From positions 62,001 to 126,000 of the forward strand of contig JAKLGU010000006.1 in the NCBI GenBank assembly GCA_022710485.1: 64,000 nt of DNA, in the 5' to 3' direction. The notes beneath the pieces were generated by a model. That model was not told the origin of the DNA and did not search any database. It saw only the letters and a list, made by a program, of their open reading frames with translations. A program made the translations under genes and the position numbers. Below, one piece after another: positions 28,161 to 38,399 of this stretch. The DNA is from Gemmatimonadota bacterium. Lineage in GTDB: Bacteria; Gemmatimonadota; Gemmatimonadetes; Gemmatimonadales; GWC2-71-9. Position 1 is the stretch's first letter. Every line of letters begins with the position of its first letter.

Positions 28161-30841
28161 CGCACGAGCTCGCCCCGCAATACCAACCCGGTGACATCGA
28201 ACGGGCGCTGTACCGGTGGTGGACCGAGCAGGACCTGTTCACGCCCCGACCGGGCGGCCGCCCCTACGTGATCATGATGCCGCCGCCCAACGTGACGGCG
28301 CAGCTGCACATGGGCCACGGTCTCAACAACACGCTGCAGGACGCCGTCATCCGGTTCGAGCGGATGCGCGGCCGACAAGCGCTCTGGCTGCCGGGCACCG
28401 ACCACGCCGGCATCGCCACGCAAAACGTCGTGGAGCGGGTGCTCACCTCCGAAGGAAAGACTCGATTCGACCTCGGCCGCGAAGCCTTCGTGAAGCGCGT
28501 CTGGCACCACGTGGACGAGACCGGTGCCACGATCCTCGAGCAGCTGAAGGCCATCGGGGCAAGCTGCGACTGGGGCCGGACCTACTTCACCCTCGACGAG
28601 GGGCTGTCCCAGGCCGTGCGCGAGGTGTTCGTGCGGCTGTACGAGAAGGACCTCATCTACCGCGGCAACTACATCATCAACTGGTGCCCCCGCTGCCTGA
28701 CGGCGCTCTCCAACGAGGAGGCCGAAAAGGAAGAGGAGGACGGGCGCCTCTGGCACCTGCGCTACCCGCTCGACGGCGGCGGGCACCTGACCGTGGCCAC
28801 CACCCGGCCCGAGACGATGCTCGGCGACACCGCGGTGGCGGTCCATCCCTCCGACACCCGGTACGCGCGGCTGGTCGGACGCACCCTCCGGCTGCCCCTG
28901 GTGGAGCGGGACATCCCGATCGTCGCGGACGACGCGATCGACCCGAAGTTCGGCACCGGCGCGGTCAAGGTGACCCCCGCCCACGATCCGCTCGACTTCG
29001 AAATCGGGCGCCGCCACGGGCTGGAATCGCTCAACGTGCTGACGCCGGACGCACACATCAATGAAAACGCCCCCGCACGCTTCCAGGGCCTGACTCGCGA
29101 GGAGGCCCGCAAGCAGGTGGTGCGGGAATTCGAGGCGCTCGGCCTGCTGGACACGGTGGAGTCGCACCGGCACGCGGTGGGGCACTGCTACCGTTGCGGG
29201 ACCGTCGTCGAGCCGCGGCTCTCGGAGCAGTGGTTCGTCCGGATGGCGCCGCTCGCCGCCCCCGCCCTGAAGGCCTACCGGGACGGCGACGTCCGGTTCA
29301 TTCCCGAGCGGCGAGGCACGGAATACGCGCAGTGGATGGAGGGCATCCGCGACTGGTGCATCTCGCGCCAGCTCTGGTGGGGCCACCGGATTCCCGTCTG
29401 GTACTGCGAGGCGCCGGCGTGCGGCCACATCAGCGTGTCACGCACCGACCTCACCGCCTGCCTCCGCTGCGGCGGCCCGGTCCGGCAGGACGAGGACGTC
29501 CTCGACACCTGGTTCTCGTCGTGGCTGGTGCCTTTCTCCAGCCTCGGCTGGCCGGCGGAGACGCCGGACCTCGATCGGTTCTACCCCGGGCACACCCTCG
29601 TCACGGCACCCGAGATCCTCTTCTTTTGGGTGGCGCGGATGATCATGGCCGGGCTCGAGTTCCAGGGACAGGTGCCGTTTCACACCGTGTACCTCCATGG
29701 GACCGTGCGCGACACCCAGCACCGGAAGATGTCCAAGTCGCTCGGCAACGGGATCGACCCCCTCGAGGTGATCGAGCGGTACGGCGCGGACGCCCTGCGC
29801 TACACCGTCATCTCGGGGATGGCGGTCGGCACCGACCTGATCCTCGACCCGGCCGATCTCGAGACCTCGTTCGCCGCGGGCCGGAACTTCGCCAACAAGC
29901 TCTGGAACGCGGGCCGCTTCATCCTCGGCACCCTCGACGGCCCGACCCGCCCGCTGGCGGGCCCGCACGCAAACGTGGTCCGGCCCGAGGAACTGACCCT
30001 CGCCGACCGATGGATCATCGCCCGGTGCGACGCCACGGTGCGCGCCGCCACCGAGGCGTACGAGAAGTTCCGTCTCAACGACGCGGCGGCGGCGGTCTAC
30101 CACTTCCTGTGGAGCGACCTCGCCGACTGGTATATCGAGCAGGCCAAGCCGAGGCTGTACGGCAGCCAGCCGGGCGGCGACGTGGCGCGCGCCGTGGCGG
30201 CGCAGACCTTTGACGTGGCGCTCCGCCTGCTGCACCCGGTCATGCCCTTCGTGACGGAGACACTCTGGAAGCGCCTCCCCGGCCGGGCGGACGCCGACTC
30301 GGTCAGCGTGGCGCCGTGGCCGGTGCCTGACGACCGTGCGACGGACGACGAGGCCCTCGCCGGATTCGCGGAGGTCCAGCTGATCATCACCAGCCTGCGG
30401 CAATTGCGAGCCGACGCCGGCCTGCATCCGGGCGACAAGGCGATCGGCTCGCTGACCACCGCCGGCGCCGCGGCCCGCGCTCGCATCGCACCCTCGCTCG
30501 AGACCATCACCCGGCTGGCCAAGGTGACGATCGACGCGGTGGTCGTCCGCTCCGGCGCAACCGCTTCCGCGGGCGCGCTCAAGACGGCCGTGCTGCCCGA
30601 CGGGATCGAGGTGTCCATCGCGCTGAGCGCGGCAGACCGCGACCGGGAGTGCGCGCGGCTGGCCAAGGAGGAGGCGCAACTCCGGCAGTTGGTCGAGGCG
30701 CAACAGCGGAAGCTCGGCAACGAGCAGTTCGTGGCCCGCGCCCCCGCCGCCGTGGTCGAGGGAGAGCGACAGAAGCTCGCGACCTGGCGGGAACAGGCGG
30801 ACGCCCTGGCCGAGAACCGACGGCGCATGGGTTGCGCGTGA
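28157..30841 (+). CDS. valS: Valine-tRNA ligase
   Basis: 894 residues. Class I signature PPPNVTAQLHMGHGL near residue 45 and KMSKSLGNG near residue 525 are intact. The CP1 editing domain has ATTRPETMLGDTAVAVHP. Cys pairs (CPRC, CYRC, CLRCGG) suggest zinc-binding knuckles. The C-terminal coiled coil that grips tRNA covers about 830-894. The ATG at 28157 overlaps the BON gene stop (ATGA); the long open frame upstream is not homologous. Confidence 0.98.
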   Translation: MTHELAPQYQPGDIERALYRWWTEQDLFTPRPGGRPYVIMMPPPNVTAQLHMGHGLNNTLQDAVIRFERMRGRQALWLPGTDHAGIATQNVVERVLTSEGKTRFDLGREAFVKRVWHHVDETGATILEQLKAIGASCDWGRTYFTLDEGLSQAVREVFVRLYEKDLIYRGNYIINWCPRCLTALSNEEAEKEEEDGRLWHLRYPLDGGGHLTVATTRPETMLGDTAVAVHPSDTRYARLVGRTLRLPLVERDIPIVADDAIDPKFGTGAVKVTPAHDPLDFEIGRRHGLESLNVLTPDAHINENAPARFQGLTREEARKQVVREFEALGLLDTVESHRHAVGHCYRCGTVVEPRLSEQWFVRMAPLAAPALKAYRDGDVRFIPERRGTEYAQWMEGIRDWCISRQLWWGHRIPVWYCEAPACGHISVSRTDLTACLRCGGPVRQDEDVLDTWFSSWLVPFSSLGWPAETPDLDRFYPGHTLVTAPEILFFWVARMIMAGLEFQGQVPFHTVYLHGTVRDTQHRKMSKSLGNGIDPLEVIERYGADALRYTVISGMAVGTDLILDPADLETSFAAGRNFANKLWNAGRFILGTLDGPTRPLAGPHANVVRPEELTLADRWIIARCDATVRAATEAYEKFRLNDAAAAVYHFLWSDLADWYIEQAKPRLYGSQPGGDVARAVAAQTFDVALRLLHPVMPFVTETLWKRLPGRADADSVSVAPWPVPDDRATDDEALAGFAEVQLIITSLRQLRADAGLHPGDKAIGSLTTAGAAARARIAPSLETITRLAKVTIDAVVVRSGATASAGALKTAVLPDGIEVSIALSAADRDRECARLAKEEAQLRQLVEAQQRKLGNEQFVARAPAAVVEGERQKLATWREQADALAENRRRMGCA

Positions 30842-32079
30842 ACGTCCAACGCCTCACCGGGGCGGCGATCGCGCTGGGCATCATCGCCTGCGCCAAGATC
30901 GAACCGCCGCCGGGGGGCCCGCCCGACCTCCTCCCCCCCGGACTCGTGGCCACCATCCCGGAATCGATGGCCGTCCTTCCCGACTTCTCGGGCGACGTCG
31001 AGTTCATCTTCAACGAAACCGTCTCCGAGGGCGGCAGCCCGAACATGGGCCTCGGCACGGGTGACCTCGAAAAGCTGATCATCCTGTCGCCGAGCGAGAG
31101 GGTGCCCAGCGTCCGCTGGAAGCGGAGCCGGGTCACCGTCCGGCCGGCCGAAGGATGGCGCCCCAACACCGTCTACCGAATCCAGCTCCTTCCTGGCGTG
31201 ATGGACATCCGCCGGAACCGGAACGACAGCACCAGGGTGGTCACCTTCACGACCGGCGCGCCGATTCCTTCACTGCACCTGACCGGGCAGGTCTGGGACT
31301 GGACCACGGCGCGCCCCGCCCCCCGTGCGCTGGTCGTCGCGGTGCTCCTGCCCGACAGCCTCCGGTACCGCACGATGGCGGACTCGGCCGGCAAGTTCGA
31401 TTTCGGCCCGCTGCCCAGCGGCGACTACCTGGTGTATGGCGCCCTCGACCAGAACCGGAATGCCCGGCTCGATCGGCGTGAGGCATGGGACTCCCTGCCC
31501 GTGCCGCGGGACAGCACCGCGGTGGGCGAGCTCTGGGCGTTCGTGCACGACTCCGTCGGCCCGCGCCTCTCGACGGCGGCGACGTCCGACTCGTTGTCGG
31601 CCACCCTCACGTTCACGCAGCCGCTCGACCCGGACCAGCGCTTCGGACCGGGCACCGTGCGGGTGCTGCTCCTTCCGGACTCGGCGGCCGTCGAGGTCGT
31701 GTCGCTCCTTCCCAAGACCGTGCACGATTCGATCTACAAGCCGCCCCCGCCACCGCCCGACACGACGGCGCCGAAGCCTGCCCCGCTGCCGGCCGGACCC
31801 ACCCGGCCCGCCGGCGACACCATCCGCCCGTCCAGGGCCCCGCTCTTCACCTCGCTCCTCCTTCGTGTGGCGCAGCCCTGGAAGCCGGGCTCGACCTACG
31901 TGGTGGAGATCGACTCGCTCCGGAACGCCAACCGTGCGGCGGCGAGCATTCGCGGGCCCCTTGAAGTTCCCGTGCCGAAGGTTGACACGACTGCCGCCGG
32001 CGCCGATTCGCTGAAGGCCGCCCAGGACACCGCACCGGCAGCGCCTGATTCTCTGCAGCCCAAGCCGCCGGCCCGGTGA
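30838..32079 (+). CDS. Ig-like domain lipoprotein (Big_5 type)
   Basis: 413 residues with a lipobox (ALGIIAC, Cys18), so a lipid-anchored exported protein. The mature N-terminus, PPPGGPPDLLPPGLVATIPES, is the usual start of a SbsA-type Ig-like (Big_5) domain. A middle beta-rich part has KFDFGPLPSGDYLVYGALDQNRNARLD, a carboxypeptidase-regulatory-like segment. The C-terminal third is rich in Pro, Asp and Thr. Function is unknown; similar proteins are common in FCB-group genomes. The GTG start overlaps valS (GTGA). Confidence 0.8.
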   Translation: MNVQRLTGAAIALGIIACAKIEPPPGGPPDLLPPGLVATIPESMAVLPDFSGDVEFIFNETVSEGGSPNMGLGTGDLEKLIILSPSERVPSVRWKRSRVTVRPAEGWRPNTVYRIQLLPGVMDIRRNRNDSTRVVTFTTGAPIPSLHLTGQVWDWTTARPAPRALVVAVLLPDSLRYRTMADSAGKFDFGPLPSGDYLVYGALDQNRNARLDRREAWDSLPVPRDSTAVGELWAFVHDSVGPRLSTAATSDSLSATLTFTQPLDPDQRFGPGTVRVLLLPDSAAVEVVSLLPKTVHDSIYKPPPPPPDTTAPKPAPLPAGPTRPAGDTIRPSRAPLFTSLLLRVAQPWKPGSTYVVEIDSLRNANRAAASIRGPLEVPVPKVDTTAAGADSLKAAQDTAPAAPDSLQPKPPAR

Positions 32080-33449
32080 GCGCCGACCCCCGCCGAGATC
32101 TCCCATCCGTGGAACGGCTGCTGCAGGAGCCGTCCGTAAGCGTCCTGCTTGAATCGACGCCTCGCAGCGTCGTCGTCGCCGCCGCGCGCGAGGCGGTGGC
32201 CCGGGCCCGAAAGGGACGCGGAGGCGTGCCCGAGAACTGGGGGGCGGAGATCGCGGAGCGGGCGAAACGGATGGCGCGGCGTTCACTCCGCCCGGTCCTG
32301 AACGCCACGGGGGTCGTGCTTCACACCAACCTCGGGCGCGCGCCGCTCGCTGCCAGCGCGCTCGACGCCGTCGCGGCGGTGGCATCGGGCTACAGTGCGC
32401 TCGAGTTCGACCTCGAGGCAGGCACGCGCGGCCAGCGAACCGATCACGGTCGCCGGCTGCTGGCGGAGCTGACGGGGGCGGAGGACGCGCTGGCCGTGAA
32501 CAATGCGGCGTCGGCGCTGATCCTGGCGCTCAACACCGTGGCCGAGGGGTTGGAGGTGGTCGTTTCCCGGGGCGAGCTGGTGGAAATCGGCGGGTCGTTC
32601 CGGATCCCCGACATCCTGCGGAAGAGCGGCGCCCGGCTCCGCGAAGTCGGCACGACCAACCGGACCCACCTCGACGATTATATACGCGCCCTGGGACCGG
32701 CCACCGGCGCGATCCTCAAGGTCCACCAGTCCAACTTCGTGCAGTCCGGCTTCGTCCACGCGCCCCATGCTGTCGACCTCGCCCGGCTCGCCCACGACCA
32801 TCGCGTGCCGCTGGTCCACGACGTCGGCAGCGGGCTCCTGTCGGACCTGTCCTCGTTCGGGCTCAACTCGGAGCCTCGGGTCGCCGACGCCGTCGCCGAC
32901 GGCGCCGACCTCGTGGTCTTTTCCGGTGACAAGCTCCTCGGCGGCCCGCAGACCGGGTGTCTCGTCGGGAGCGCCGCCCTGCTCGGGCGCTGCCGCGCCA
33001 ACCCCCTCGCTCGCGCGAGCCGGGCGGACAAGATGACCCTCGCCGCCCTGGAGGCGACGCTCGAGCTCTACCGGGACCCGGCCGTGGCGCTGCGGGAGAT
33101 TCCGGTCCTTCGGATGCTGACGCTCTCCGCCGGCGAACTAGAGCAACGGGCGCGCGCACTCGCCGCCGCCATCGCGGCAGCCTGCCCCGCTGCCCCGCCG
33201 CCCCGCCTCGCCGCGGGCCACTCCGTGACGGGCGGCGGATCCTTTCCTGGTGCCGACCTGCCGACCACCCTCGTGGTGCTCGACCCCGGCCCGCGCGGCG
33301 CCGATGCCCTGGCGCTCACCCTCCGGCTCGGCGACGTGCCGGTCGTCGCCCGGGTCGAGGATCGGATGGTCGTGCTCGACCCTCGCACCCTTCCGGTGCA
33401 CGCCTTTCCGGACGTGGCGGCCGCGGTCGCCGCGGCCTGCGCAGAATGA
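32076..33449 (+). CDS. selA: L-seryl-tRNA(Sec) selenium transferase SelA
   Basis: 457 residues, full length. It converts seryl-tRNA(Sec) to selenocysteinyl-tRNA(Sec) with selenophosphate. The N-terminal tRNA-binding domain (about 1-70) starts with LPSVERLLQEPSV. The PLP core has NATGVVLHTNLGRAPL, LAVNNAASALIL, SRGELVEIGGSFRIPDI and VFSGDKLLGGPQTG, with the PLP Lys at about 286. The presence of the N-terminal domain argues against a SelA-like enzyme of other function. selB, selD and selC are not in the window. GTG start overlaps the lipoprotein stop (GTGA). Confidence 0.93.
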   Translation: MSADPRRDLPSVERLLQEPSVSVLLESTPRSVVVAAAREAVARARKGRGGVPENWGAEIAERAKRMARRSLRPVLNATGVVLHTNLGRAPLAASALDAVAAVASGYSALEFDLEAGTRGQRTDHGRRLLAELTGAEDALAVNNAASALILALNTVAEGLEVVVSRGELVEIGGSFRIPDILRKSGARLREVGTTNRTHLDDYIRALGPATGAILKVHQSNFVQSGFVHAPHAVDLARLAHDHRVPLVHDVGSGLLSDLSSFGLNSEPRVADAVADGADLVVFSGDKLLGGPQTGCLVGSAALLGRCRANPLARASRADKMTLAALEATLELYRDPAVALREIPVLRMLTLSAGELEQRARALAAAIAAACPAAPPPRLAAGHSVTGGGSFPGADLPTTLVVLDPGPRGADALALTLRLGDVPVVARVEDRMVVLDPRTLPVHAFPDVAAAVAAACAE

Positions 33450-34012
33450 TGCCGCGGCCTGCCGCGTTTCTCGACCGCGACGGCACCCTCGTCAACGATC
33501 CCGGCTTCCAGCGTGATCCTTCGACAGTCGAGCTCCTGCCCGGGGCAGCGGCCGCGGTGACGCGCCTCAACGCGGCGGGGTTCATGGTGATCGTCGTGAC
33601 GAACCAGTCCGGCATCGCCCGGGGACTGATCACTCCGGCCGAGTATGCCGCGGTCGAACGGGCCATTACCGCTCGATTCGCCGAAGCGGGCGCGGTGCTC
33701 GACGCCACCTACCACTGCCCGCACTATCCCGCTGCTGGGGGGCCCTGCGAGTGCCGGAAACCGGGTTCCCTGCTCTACCGGCGGGCGGCGGAGGAGTGGC
33801 GCCTCGATCTCCCGGCCTCCTGGGGGGTCGGCGACCGTGTTTCCGACCTTCAGCCGGTCCGCGCGCTCGGCGGGCGGGGAGTGCTGGTGCGGACAGGCGC
33901 GGGGCGGAAGCACGAATCGGAGGCGCAGGAGGCGGGGTTTCCGGTGGTGGATGATCTGCCGGCGGCGGTGGGGCTCATTTTGGGGGCGTTTCTGCCCTCC
34001 GGCGCCCCCTAG
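33446..34012 (+). CDS. gmhB: D-glycero-manno-heptose 1,7-bisphosphate 7-phosphatase-like HAD hydrolase
   Basis: 188 residues. HAD motif I is FLDRDGTLVND with the nucleophile Asp, motif II is VVTNQSGIARG, and the zinc loop CPHYPAAGGPCECRKP carries the Cys/His ligands typical of GmhB. Motif IV is in WGVGDRVSDLQ. It would remove the 7-phosphate in ADP-heptose synthesis for LPS core. Histidinol-phosphatase relatives have the same motifs, so the substrate is inferred. Start ATG at 33446 overlaps selA (ATGA). Confidence 0.85.
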   Translation: MMPRPAAFLDRDGTLVNDPGFQRDPSTVELLPGAAAAVTRLNAAGFMVIVVTNQSGIARGLITPAEYAAVERAITARFAEAGAVLDATYHCPHYPAAGGPCECRKPGSLLYRRAAEEWRLDLPASWGVGDRVSDLQPVRALGGRGVLVRTGAGRKHESEAQEAGFPVVDDLPAAVGLILGAFLPSGAP

Positions 34013-34032
34013 GGAGTGAGGGGTTTCCCCCT

Positions 34033-34040
34033 TACTTTTC
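34033..34040 (+). promoter_or_regulatory. Candidate -7 box TACTTTTC before purN
   Basis: TACTTTTC lies 6 nt before the purN ATG in a 34-nt gap. If used, the transcript would be leaderless or nearly so; AGGG between box and ATG is a weak ribosome binding site. Inference. Confidence 0.25.
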
Positions 34041-34046
34041 AGGGTT

Positions 34047-34640
34047 ATGTCCTATCGCGTGGCGGTCTGCATCTCGGGCGGCGGCAGCAACCTGCAGGCG
34101 CTGCTCGATCGGCTGCAGGGAGAGGCGCCGGCGCGAGTGGTACTCGTCCTGAGCAATCGCGCCGATGCGGGCGGTCTCGAGCGTGCCCGCCAGGCTGGCG
34201 TCCCGGCGGAAGTGCTTTCCGACCCGGCCGACGCCTCGGAGTGGATCACCCGGCTCGGCCGGCGTGACGTAGACCTCCTGGTGTTGGCGGGCTACCTGAA
34301 GCTCGTGCCGCCGGGAGTGGTGCAGAAGTACGCCGGGCGCATCCTCAACGTGCACCCGGCGCTCCTCCCTGCCTTCGGTGGGGCCGGCATGTACGGGACG
34401 CGGGTACACGAAGCGGTGCTCGCCAGCGGCGCAACGGAGTCGGGTCCCACGGTACATCTCGTGGACGAGGTGTACGACCGTGGGGCCATTCTCGCCCAGC
34501 GGCGGGTGCCCGTCTTACCGGACGACACGCCGGACCGGCTCGCGGCACGGGTACTCGCCGTGGAGCACGCACTGCTGCCCGAGGTCGTCCTGGCCGCGGC
34601 TCGCGCCGGGCGGCCGGTGCCGGTGCCTGAAGAAGCCTGA
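34047..34640 (+). CDS. purN: Phosphoribosylglycinamide formyltransferase
   Basis: 197 residues. Third step of purine synthesis, formyl transfer from 10-formyl-THF to GAR. The N-terminal phosphate loop is CISGGGSNLQALLD; the catalytic Asn-His-Asp triad is in ILNVHPALLPAFGGAGMYG and TVHLVDEVYDRGAIL. It precedes purH by 29 nt, giving the two formyl-transfer steps of the pathway in one unit. Confidence 0.96.
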   Translation: MSYRVAVCISGGGSNLQALLDRLQGEAPARVVLVLSNRADAGGLERARQAGVPAEVLSDPADASEWITRLGRRDVDLLVLAGYLKLVPPGVVQKYAGRILNVHPALLPAFGGAGMYGTRVHEAVLASGATESGPTVHLVDEVYDRGAILAQRRVPVLPDDTPDRLAARVLAVEHALLPEVVLAAARAGRPVPVPEEA

Positions 34641-34669
34641 ACCACCAGTCGAACTCATCAGGGAGTACC

Positions 34670-36199
34670 ATGCCGAGGGCATTGCTTTCCGTCAGTGACA
34701 AGCGCGGGATCGTCGCGTTCGCCCAGGGCCTGGTGCAGCTGGGCTGGGACATCATCTCCACGGGAGGCACGGCCGCTGCGCTGAAGGCGGCCGGCGTTCC
34801 CGTGCAGGCGGTGGAGTCGGTCACCAAGTTCCCCGAAATGCTCGACGGCCGCGTCAAGACGCTGCACCCGATGGTCCATGGCGGACTGCTCGGGCGGCGC
34901 GACAACCCGGTGCACCTCCGCGCCATGGAAGAGCACGGCATCACGCCGATCGACCTCGTGGCGGTCAACCTCTATCCGTTCCGCGCCACCATCTCGCAAC
35001 CGGACGTCTCCTTCGAGGACGCGATCGAGAACATCGACATCGGCGGGCCCTCGATGCTCCGGTCCGCGGCCAAGAACCACGAGTTCGTCCTGCCCGTGGT
35101 GGAGCCGTCGGACTATGCGGAGGTCCTGGTGCTGCTTCGGGCGGGCGCGATCCCGGTCGAGACGCGGCGCGCCTACGCGGCCAAGGTATTCGCCCACACG
35201 GCAGACTACGACAGCGCCATCGCGGCGTACCTGACGCCGAGAGAGGATGGCCTGCCGGCCCGGTTGGGCGGCTCGCTGGAGCGGATGGCGTCGCTCCGGT
35301 ACGGGGAAAACCCGCAGCAGCGGGCCGCGCTGTACGTCACCGAGGAGCCGCGCGGCATCCGGGACCTGAAGCAGCGCCAGGGCAAGGAGCTGTCGTTCAA
35401 CAACATCCTCGACCTCGACGCCGCCATGGCCGCCGTGGCGCCGTGGCCCACGCGCCCCGCCTGCGCCATCATCAAGCACACGACCCCCTGCGGCCTGGCG
35501 GTGGCGTCATCGGCCGGCGAGGCGTGGCGTCGCGCGCTGGCCACCGATCCGCAGTCGGCCTTCGGCGGCGTGGTGGCGTTCAACACCGTGGTGGACAAGG
35601 CCACCGCCGAGGAGATGGTGGGGTTGTTCCTCGAGGTGATCGTGGCACCGTCGTTCCACGACGAGGCGCTCAAGGTCTTCGCCGCCAAGAAGAATTTGCG
35701 CGTGGTGGAGCTGCCGGTGAGCCACGGCGAGCAGGGGCTCGACTACAAGTGCGTGCGCGGCGGGTTCCTGGTCCAGGACCGCTTCCAGTTCGACTCTTCG
35801 GAGGAGGGCTGGCGCGTGCCGACCGTGCGCCACCCCACGGAGGCGGAATGGAGCGACCTGCGATTCGGATGGGCCGGCGTCGCGACCGTCAAGTCGAACG
35901 CCATCCTGCTGGTGCGTCACGAGGCCGCGATCGGCATCGGCGCCGGGCAGATGAGCCGGGTGGACTCGTCGTTCCTCGCGGTGCACAAGGCGAGACAGCA
36001 GGGGCACGACCCGCGCGGGTCGGTCCTGGCGAGCGACGGGTTCTTCCCCTTCCCCGACGGCGTGGAGGCGGCCGCGGCCGCCGGGGTCACCGCCATCATC
36101 CAGCCGGGCGGGTCGGTGAAGGACGAGGACGTCATCGCGGCGGCGGACCGGCTCGGGCTGGCCATGGTCCTCACCGGCGCGCGGCAGTTCAGGCACTAA
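34670..36199 (+). CDS. purH: Bifunctional AICAR formyltransferase / IMP cyclohydrolase
   Basis: 509 residues. The N-terminal IMP cyclohydrolase domain (about 1-195) has [34 protein letters not shown] and [15 protein letters not shown]; the C-terminal formyltransferase domain has [49 protein letters not shown] and KSNAILLV. It carries out the last two steps to IMP. It starts at an ATG with AGGGAG upstream. Confidence 0.98.
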   Translation: MPRALLSVSDKRGIVAFAQGLVQLGWDIISTGGTAAALKAAGVPVQAVESVTKFPEMLDGRVKTLHPMVHGGLLGRRDNPVHLRAMEEHGITPIDLVAVNLYPFRATISQPDVSFEDAIENIDIGGPSMLRSAAKNHEFVLPVVEPSDYAEVLVLLRAGAIPVETRRAYAAKVFAHTADYDSAIAAYLTPREDGLPARLGGSLERMASLRYGENPQQRAALYVTEEPRGIRDLKQRQGKELSFNNILDLDAAMAAVAPWPTRPACAIIKHTTPCGLAVASSAGEAWRRALATDPQSAFGGVVAFNTVVDKATAEEMVGLFLEVIVAPSFHDEALKVFAAKKNLRVVELPVSHGEQGLDYKCVRGGFLVQDRFQFDSSEEGWRVPTVRHPTEAEWSDLRFGWAGVATVKSNAILLVRHEAAIGIGAGQMSRVDSSFLAVHKARQQGHDPRGSVLASDGFFPFPDGVEAAAAAGVTAIIQPGGSVKDEDVIAAADRLGLAMVLTGARQFRH

Positions 36200-36209
36200 C
36201 GGAGACTTC

Positions 36210-38372
36210 GTGACGACGACCAGACCTGCCACCCCGTACCGCTGGGCCGCCCTCGTCGGCCTCGTGGTCTTCGGGATCTACATCGCCACCCTCGCGCCCA
36301 CCACCGCGTTCTGGGACACCTCCGAATACATCGCCGCCGCGAAGGTGCTCGGCATCCCGCACCCGCCGGGGAACCCGCTCTTCGTGATCCTGGCGCACAC
36401 CTGGGGGTTGCTGCCGCTCGCCGGCGAGTATGCCAAGCGGATCAACCTCTTCGCGGCGTTCACCAGCGCGGCCTCCGCCGCCCTCTGGTTCCTGATCGCA
36501 GAGCGGTGGCTCCGGACGATCGTCCCGGTCCGGTGGGGGCGCCTCCTGGCCGCGGCGGCCGGCACCCTGGTCTCCGCCACCTCGTGGACCATCTGGAATC
36601 AGTCCGCCGTCAACGAGAAGGTCTACACCGTCTCGCTGCTGTCCATGGCGCTGGTCACCTGGCTGGCGGTGCACTGGGGCGACGACGAGCCCGGGCCGCA
36701 CCGCGACCGGTGGGTCATCCTCATCGCCTATATCATCGCGCTGTCGACCACGAACCACCTGATGGGGCTGCTCGCGGCGCCGGCGGTGGCCATCTACATC
36801 CTGTGGACCGACTGGCGCGTGGTGACCCGGCCGTGGGTCTGGGTGGGCGTGGTGTCCGCGGTCATCGTGGGCGTGTCGCTGAACTACCTCTTCCTGCCGA
36901 TCCGCGCGGCGCAGTTCCCGCCGATCAACGAGGGAGAACCGGTCGGCTTCTTCAGCCAGGCGCTGATGGACGTCATCAACCGCGTCCAGTACGCCAAGCC
37001 GTCGGTGATGGACCGTCAGGCCGACCTCCTGTCCCAGTTCGGCAACTACCTGCAGTACTACCGCTGGCAGTACGCCCGGGACTGGGGATCCGCCGCGGGG
37101 GCCGCGGCCGCGCTCTTTGGCATGCTTGGCCTCTACGGCCTCTGGGAACTCATCCGCCGGGACCGGCGGGCCGGGATGGCCGCCCTGGCCATGTTCGGCA
37201 CGCTGACCGTGGCGCTCATCTTCTACCTGAACTTCAAGTATGGCTTCTCGATGCACCCGGAGCGGGACCTCCCGCGGGAAGTCCGCGAACGGGACTACTT
37301 CTTCATGGGGTCGTTCGCCTATTTCGGGGTGCTCATCGCCCTGGGGCTCGGCGCGCTCTATCGGGGCATCGCCGACTCCCTGGCGATTCGGCTCCCCGAG
37401 GCGAAGCGGTGGGCCGCGGCCGCGCCGGTCTTCCTCATCGCCCTCATCCCGCTGGCCGGCAACCACGCTTCCGCCACCCGGGCCAACGAGTACCTCGCGC
37501 GGGATCTCGCCATCGACATGCTGGAATCGGTCGAGCCGTACGGCATCCTGATCACCGCCGGCGACAACGACACCTTCCCGCTCTGGTTCGCCCAGGAAGT
37601 GCTCGGCGTGCGCCCGGACGTGACGCTCGCCAACCTCTCGCTGATGAATACCCGTTGGCACCTCCGACAGCTGCAGCGCCGGGAAACGCCAGAATTCGAC
37701 CCCGCCAAGGCCGCCCGCGTCTGGCGCCCGAGCCCGGCCGAGACCGGCCTCCCGCTCGCGGACTCCACCGCCGCCGCGCCGGCGGCGGCGTGGCCCAGGC
37801 CCGACGGCTCCGTCTTCCAGAGCTTCTCCGGCCCGCAGATGGACAGCCTGCCGGAGGCGATCGCCGTCAAGCAGGGCAGCGGCCTGCGGGTGGACAGCCT
37901 CGTCATCGCGTTCGGCCAGGACTACCTGACCCTCCAGGACATCGCCACGGTGGCCCTCATCCGTGACAACCTCGGCAAGCGCCCGATCTACTTCAGCTGG
38001 AGCGACGGCAACTACCCGGATGGCACGCTGGGCCTGACCGAGTACCTGCTCACCACCGGCCTGGTGCGGAAGCTGATGCCGAAGCCGATCCAGGAAGGCA
38101 ACGGCATCGTGCTCTCCAAGACGCTCGGTTTCGTGGACGTCGGCGTCACCCGGCAGCTCCTCTGGGAGACCTACCACTGGCAGAGCGCCACTCGGGAGCG
38201 GCCGCGGGGATGGGTGGACGTCCCCTCCTCGTCGATCCTCCAGCTCTATGGCATCATCTACCGGGAGACCGGCGTGATCCTGAAGTCCGAGGGCCTGACG
38301 GAGGAGGCCGCCCGCGCCGACTCGATCGCCGTGGCGGTCCAGCAGACTATCATGCGGGGCGAGCGGAACTAG
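36210..38372 (+). CDS. DUF2723 family membrane protein (glycosyltransferase-like)
   Basis: 720 residues. About ten membrane segments occupy residues 10-440, with the DUF2723 signature FWDTSEYIAAAKVLGIPHPPGNPLFV; the Asp and Glu in this first loop are placed as in GT-C transferases such as protein O-mannosyltransferases. A soluble C-terminal region of about 270 residues follows (GILITAGDNDTFPLWFAQEVLGVRPDV). Substrate unknown. GTG start 10 nt after purH, with GGAG upstream. A tRNA-Ser follows 28 nt after the stop. Confidence 0.88.
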   Translation: MTTTRPATPYRWAALVGLVVFGIYIATLAPTTAFWDTSEYIAAAKVLGIPHPPGNPLFVILAHTWGLLPLAGEYAKRINLFAAFTSAASAALWFLIAERWLRTIVPVRWGRLLAAAAGTLVSATSWTIWNQSAVNEKVYTVSLLSMALVTWLAVHWGDDEPGPHRDRWVILIAYIIALSTTNHLMGLLAAPAVAIYILWTDWRVVTRPWVWVGVVSAVIVGVSLNYLFLPIRAAQFPPINEGEPVGFFSQALMDVINRVQYAKPSVMDRQADLLSQFGNYLQYYRWQYARDWGSAAGAAAALFGMLGLYGLWELIRRDRRAGMAALAMFGTLTVALIFYLNFKYGFSMHPERDLPREVRERDYFFMGSFAYFGVLIALGLGALYRGIADSLAIRLPEAKRWAAAAPVFLIALIPLAGNHASATRANEYLARDLAIDMLESVEPYGILITAGDNDTFPLWFAQEVLGVRPDVTLANLSLMNTRWHLRQLQRRETPEFDPAKAARVWRPSPAETGLPLADSTAAAPAAAWPRPDGSVFQSFSGPQMDSLPEAIAVKQGSGLRVDSLVIAFGQDYLTLQDIATVALIRDNLGKRPIYFSWSDGNYPDGTLGLTEYLLTTGLVRKLMPKPIQEGNGIVLSKTLGFVDVGVTRQLLWETYHWQSATRERPRGWVDVPSSSILQLYGIIYRETGVILKSEGLTEEAARADSIAVAVQQTIMRGERN

Positions 38373-38399
38373 GGGCGCTCCGTTCCCGTCGGCTGTGAA

